Shown here: piece after piece, positions 25,734 to 32,120 of the stretch | Layout: the number at the start of each line of letters is the position of its first letter | How positions within the stretch are numbered: position 1 is the first letter of the stretch | Assembly (NCBI GenBank): GCA_964016885.1 | Contig: OZ024749.1 | Span: forward strand, 28,180,873 to 28,244,872 | Length of the DNA stretch: 64,000 bases | Origin: Eledone cirrhosa | Lineage: Eukaryota; Mollusca; Cephalopoda; Octopoda; Eledonidae | Reading direction: 5' to 3' | Made by a program: the position numbers and the translations under genes | Notes under the pieces: generated by a model | The model's input: only the letters and a program-made list of their open reading frames with translations | Database searches by the model: none | Told to the model about the DNA's origin: nothing

Positions 25734-28700
25734 CTAGTTATGTAAAAAACAACATAAGGCAATTATTTCATTTACCAGTGGTTTCTTAAAAGCAAAAAAA
25801 TTTTGCTTTCAATCATCAGAATGAAAAAAATCCTGGTGTATTTATTGGCGTTGGATTTTAAAAACAAAAATATAATCGATATGAAAGTGAGGCTGGAAAA
25901 GGAAGAAGGAAAGGAAAAATAAAATCACACACACACACACAAATATATACATACACATATATATATATATACATACACACATTAAGCTCTGTTACCTACA
26001 TAGAGCACTCTTTTTTCCTGGACTTTTCCAACGGAATTACTTCATTTATATATATCTCTCTCTCTCTATATATATATATATATCTATATATCTATATATA
26101 TATTGCTATATTTGGGGATGCCATTATTGCCAATAAAAAGAAACACATGCACAATATGATTTTCACTTTATCTTTATTACTAGTTATTCATTACCTCAAG
26201 TTCTTTTGTCACACATTCTGTGACCTCCTCAATGACTATCTGCTTTCTTTTGTACTTCCTCTTCTTTCTTGTCTTAATCAGCTACTCCATATATACACAT
26301 ACGTATATGTGTATGTATATATCAGTCTAATCATTTATATATCAGTCTAATTTCTCCCTCTTCCAGCTTGTATTAGAAGACAAAGGTGACAATGCCAGCT
26401 ACTTTGTGAATACAATTCTCTTACAGAAACAAGTGACGGACAACAAAATATCTTTGGAACAGTGAGTGGATTGTTTTATTCATTATCATCATCATTGTTG
26501 TTATTGTCATCATCATCATCTTCATCATCAATGTTGGTGGGGGTGGCAGCAACATCAGTGATGGTGACAACAGTGGCGATGTTATCATTATCATCATCAT
26601 AATAACCATCATCATTAATATTGGTGGTAGCAACAGCAGTGGTGATCACTGTCTGTAGTGATGACAGCAAAAGCGATGATGTCATCATCATCATCATTAT
26701 TGCCAACTTCATGTCTACATTTTTATGTTTACATGGGTTAGCTGAGTCTTTTCTAGAACGGAGTCCGTTCATTTATTTTCTTACCTTTGTCATCTCTTTT
26801 ACAAGGTCCAGCATTGTAAGGGCATCTTTCACCCCTCTCTTCTGACTTCCTCTGTTGATAATGGTAGTCCTAATGATATTATTCTAAAGCAATACCTATC
26901 TATTAAAGAACTCTGCTGCTTTCAATGCTCCTGTTCAGGTGTGAAACGAGAAGTGTTAAGATTAGTCAAGAGAACTAATTAGATGCTTTTGACACCAAAT
27001 ACCAACACAAATTCCTTGGCATCAGTTGGGATGTCTTCATCACCGACAAAAAAGTCTGTCAACAAATGATTGGTTGAAACACATCATATGACTCCTAAAA
27101 GAGAGACATGCTAATCAGGTCCTGTATTGGTAGCACCCATGAAAAGAAGTGAAGAGGATATGCCAAGATAAGCTGGCAGTGACTAACAATCTACAAAGAC
27201 CTGAAACCCATCAACAAAAGTTGAACACTGTATTGATTGATAGATGTAACTGACTGTGGTCATTGGAGCACTTTGGCTGCCTCATGTGTCTGAGAAATGG
27301 AATGTACTAATAGATGCAACTGACCGTGGTCATTGGAGCACTGTGGCTGTCTCATGTGTCTGAGAAATGGAATGTATTAATAGATGCAACTGACCGTGGT
27401 CATTGGAGCACTGTGGCTGTCTCATGTGTCTGAGAAATGGAATGTACTAATAGATGCAACTGACCGTGGTCATTGGAGCACTGTGGCTGTCTCATGTGTC
27501 TGAGAAATGGAATGTATTAATAGATGCAACTGACCGTGGTCATTGGAGCACTGTGGCTGCCTCATGTGTCTGAGAAATGGAATGTACTAATAGATGCAAC
27601 TGACCATGGTCATTGGAGCACTGTGGCTGCCTCATGTGTCTGAGAAATGGAATGTACTAATAGATGCAACTGACCATGGTCATTGGAGCACTGTGGCTGC
27701 CTCATGTGTCTGAGAAATGGAATGTACTAATAGATGCAACTGACCATGGTCATTGGAGCACTGTGGCTGCCTCATGTGTCTGAGAAATGGAATGTACTAA
27801 TAGATGCAACTGACCATGGTCATTGGAGCACTGTGGCTGCCTCATGTGTCTGAGAAATGGAATGTACTAATAGATGCAACTGACCGTGGTCATTGGAGCA
27901 CTGTGGCTGCCTCATGTGTCTGAGAAATGGAATGTACTAATAGATGCAACTGACCATGGTCATTGGAGCACTGTGGCTGCCTCATATATCTCAGAAATGG
28001 GATGTATTAATAGATGCAACTGACCGTGGTCATTGGAGCACTGTGGCTGCCTCATGTGTCTGAGAAATGGGATGTATTAATAGATGCAACTGACCGTGGT
28101 CATTGGAGCACTGTGGCTGCCTCATATATCTCAGAAATGGGATGTATTAATAGATGCAACTGACCGTGGTCATTGGAGCACTGTGGCTGCCTCATATATC
28201 TCAGAAATGGGATGTATTAATAGATGCAACTGACCGTGGTCATTGGAGCACTGTGGCTGCCTCATGTGTCTGAGAAATGGAATGTATTGATAGATGCAAC
28301 TGACCGTGGTCATTGGAGCACTGTGGCTGCCTCATGTGTCTGAGAAATGGAATGTACTAATAGATGCAACTGACCGTGGTCATTGGAGCACTGTGGCTGT
28401 CTCATGTGTCTGAGAAATGGAATGTATTGATAGATGCAACTGACCGTGGTCATTGGAGCACTGTGGCTGTCTCATGTGTCTGAGAAATGGAATGTATTGA
28501 TAGATGCAACTGACCATGGTCATTGGAGCACTGTGGCTGCCTCATGTGTCTGAGAAATGGAATGTACTAATAGATGCAACTGACCGTGGTCATTGGAGCA
28601 CTGTGGCTGTCTCATGTGTCTGAGAAATGGAATGTATTGATAGATGCAACTGACCGTGGTCATTGGAGCACTGTGGCTGCCTCATGCATCTCAGAAATGG

Positions 28701-29465
28701 GAGCTTCTATGCTAAGCTAAACTGTTGGTAATGGCTGTCCTAATTAGTGATATATCAAAACAATATCTATTTATTTCATGTCACCACTGTTGACAGTTAC
28801 AGTCCTAGTTAATGATATTATACTAAAACAATATGTTATTACATAACACCACCATTGATAGTGGCGATACTAGTTACTGATATTATACCAAAACAATATC
28901 TGTTTATTAAAGAACTTTAACTAATACAACTGATCTTTCAAATGATGTTCAATGAGGTGATTGATTTTTAAAATTCTTATTTTCAGATCTTTATCTGATG
29001 TGATTGGTGTTGATGTTACTATTGATAATATCATTGATGGTCCTACAGACAACCAGGGACAAAACCTTTTCTTTGGAGGGTAAGTTTGACATTCATAATC
29101 TCCCAATCAGTGTTTAATGTTTACTGTCATCATCATTTCATTTTACGTCCGCTTTTTCCCTGCTTGCTAGGGTGGGACGGGAACTGATTTTGGCTTGATT
29201 TCTACAGCTGGATGCCCTTCCTAACATCAACCTTATTTACAGTGAGTGCTGGGTGCTTTTTTGCCGTGGCACCTACACGACCACTTTACAGTGGAATGAT
29301 AGGAACCCCAGTCCCTATCATCTCATTTCTACAGCTGAGTAAACTGGAGCAATGTGAAATAAAGTGTCTTGCTCAAGGAAACAACACATCACCCGGTCTG
29401 AGAATTGAACTCACAACCTTTCGATTGCAAGGCCAATGCTGCTCTAGCCACTAAGCCATGTGCCT

Positions 29466-29531
<66 letters not shown>

Positions 29532-31324
29532 TCTTTTCACAATCTGTTGGTTCTGGGTTCAATCTCATATGTCATCTATTATCTGTTATCTCATATATCA
29601 TCAGATATGTCATCTCTCTTCTATTATCTGTTGTTCTACAGATCAACAGTCCAAATCTCAGCCAGTTATCCAAATGGAACTAAACTGACCAGACAACAAC
29701 TAAAGACGTAAGTATGAACATATAACAAACAATATAATATTGCTGAGGAAAGCCTTAAATTGTCCATGAAATGATTTATTTACCCTTTCAAACACCCCTG
29801 AATCTATGTTACAAAACTATGTTTTAAAGTGTTTTAAGAGCCTACATGGGGAAGAACAATCAAAGCCAGAACAAGAATTAGAAGGCAACAATAGATGCCA
29901 TATCATTTACTAACAAACATACCATCTCATTAACACTTTTGATACTAAACCGTCTGCCTGAAACCACTGTTGGTTCTATGATACAAGACTATATGTGTTA
30001 AAGTGTTTGTATTTATCTAAAAACCTTTCATCATAATTTTCTGTAAGAATCTTTAAGTTATGTTCCAAGCCACCTGATACCACCACTGATTTTATGATAT
30101 AAAACTGTTTGTTTTAAAGTATTTATATTTATCTAAAAGCATTCCATCATAATTTTATATAAGAAACTTTGTTATGTTCCAAAGCCCCTGAAATTGCCCG
30201 CAGTCTATGATACGAAGCTATTTGTTTTAAAGTATTAATATTTATCTAAAAACCTTCCATCATAATTTTAGGTAAGAACCTTTGCTATGCTATACCCCAA
30301 ACACTAGAAATATAACAAGAAAGATATTTATATTACAAAATCTCTACAAATTTTTTTATTATTTTCAAAATCACTTGAAAATGATAAACAGTGTCTTTTT
30401 TTTTTTTTTTTTTTTTTTTAAGAAATCATCATCATGGTAATGAAATGGTTAAGGAATTAACATTCTATCATGAATGAATTTCTTTAATAACCAACATTAT
30501 TTGAATAATTCTATTTATTTCCTTTTGTCTTTTCCTCACCACAGTTTGGTTCTGAAAAATAAATCTGTTCTACAGAAGATTTTTAAAGAAAAAAGTTCTG
30601 ATAAAGATCTGAAGTCTTGGAACTTCCCCCCTCCAGAGTTATCTATCCTTATCCTGGCATGTCTCTTATTTATCTGCTGTCTTGTCTCTATCTCTATAAT
30701 CTGCTTGAAACATAAAATGTAAGTTGACCCCTTTCTCTCTCTCATATACACACACATGTATATATAGAAATATATCAATGTTGTATTTTCCTGATAGCAG
30801 CATAAGTCGATATACCTGAATTAGTCCAATCAAGACTCAATGATACTACATATAATAAATATGACTTGGCTATATGTATGGAGTCATTTTATAAGTAAAT
30901 GTTTGTTGTTATTTTAATACCTACTAGCAGAATGGCCTGGCGATGCTCGGGATTTTAAACATAGATTGGCATGTTCATCCCTCCTTTCTGAAACAGTACA
31001 GAGAAGTACAGAATACCTCGGCCCTGCGACCGTCGAATAGCAGATTCCACTGACGATTCGTTTGCCCGCCTTGTTCTTTTTCTTGCCGCTTTCGCAGTAT
31101 TTCGGCCAATGGAGTATCTCTTCCTTCGAGGCATGACCTAAAAGCAGGACCAAGTACACTAAGACTAACTGGTAGAGTAAGGAGTAAACTCGTCAGTGAT
31201 GCATGTGATTTCTGAACCGTTGACTATGTAATTGCTAAACCATGAGTGCCGTTTTAACCGGGACGCGATGTTATAGCTATGTATCTATCTGCATTACGAC
31301 ATTATGAAAACATTGACTTCGCTA

Positions 31325-31392
<68 letters not shown>

Positions 31393-31624
31393 GTGTGTGT
31401 GTATATATATATATATATATATTTTTATTTTTTTATTTTTTATGCTCTTTCTTACGTTCCTCTACACACTATACATCACATTCAACACTCCCTTACATCT
31501 CTCTCTTCACCACCGGATGCTGTTACCCGGAGAATTACCCATCTGCCTTGTTGAGGCTTCCAAAACGACCAAAAGATAATAAATCTTATTTTTCCACAAT
31601 GCTTCAAGCAAACTTCAATATTCT

Positions 31625-31685
<61 letters not shown>

Positions 31686-32079
31686 TTAGTCGAACCAAAA
31701 GGGGACTCGATAAGGATAAATATATATCAAATATATAAGAACCCTAGAGCAAATATTGTTCTCATTGCTGACGTATTATCTTGGCTTTTTTCCGTTGATT
31801 GCCAGGGAACGTCTTCACGAACCAAAGTATCGTCTTCCTGTTTTCCTTCGGTTGCAACGATTTTCAAAATATTTACTTCTGTGCTTTATGCTTTCATAAT
31901 GTCATCATGCAGACAGCTAGACATACAGACAGATATTATAAGGGCGCGATGTTATAGCTATGTATCTATCTAAAAAGACAGACTAAGAAAGAGAGAGAGA
32001 TCGCTAACCGGCGCCCAATGCGGTCCCTAGGGCATTGAAAATTTGAAATATTTTAAAATATACAACCTAACATCTCTCT

Positions 32080-32120
<41 letters not shown>

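Noticed and set aside
31332..31973. 213-codon open frame starting in (TG)n
   Set aside because: Made of microsatellite peptides (VCVCV, IYIYI) with unassigned repeat sequence between them.
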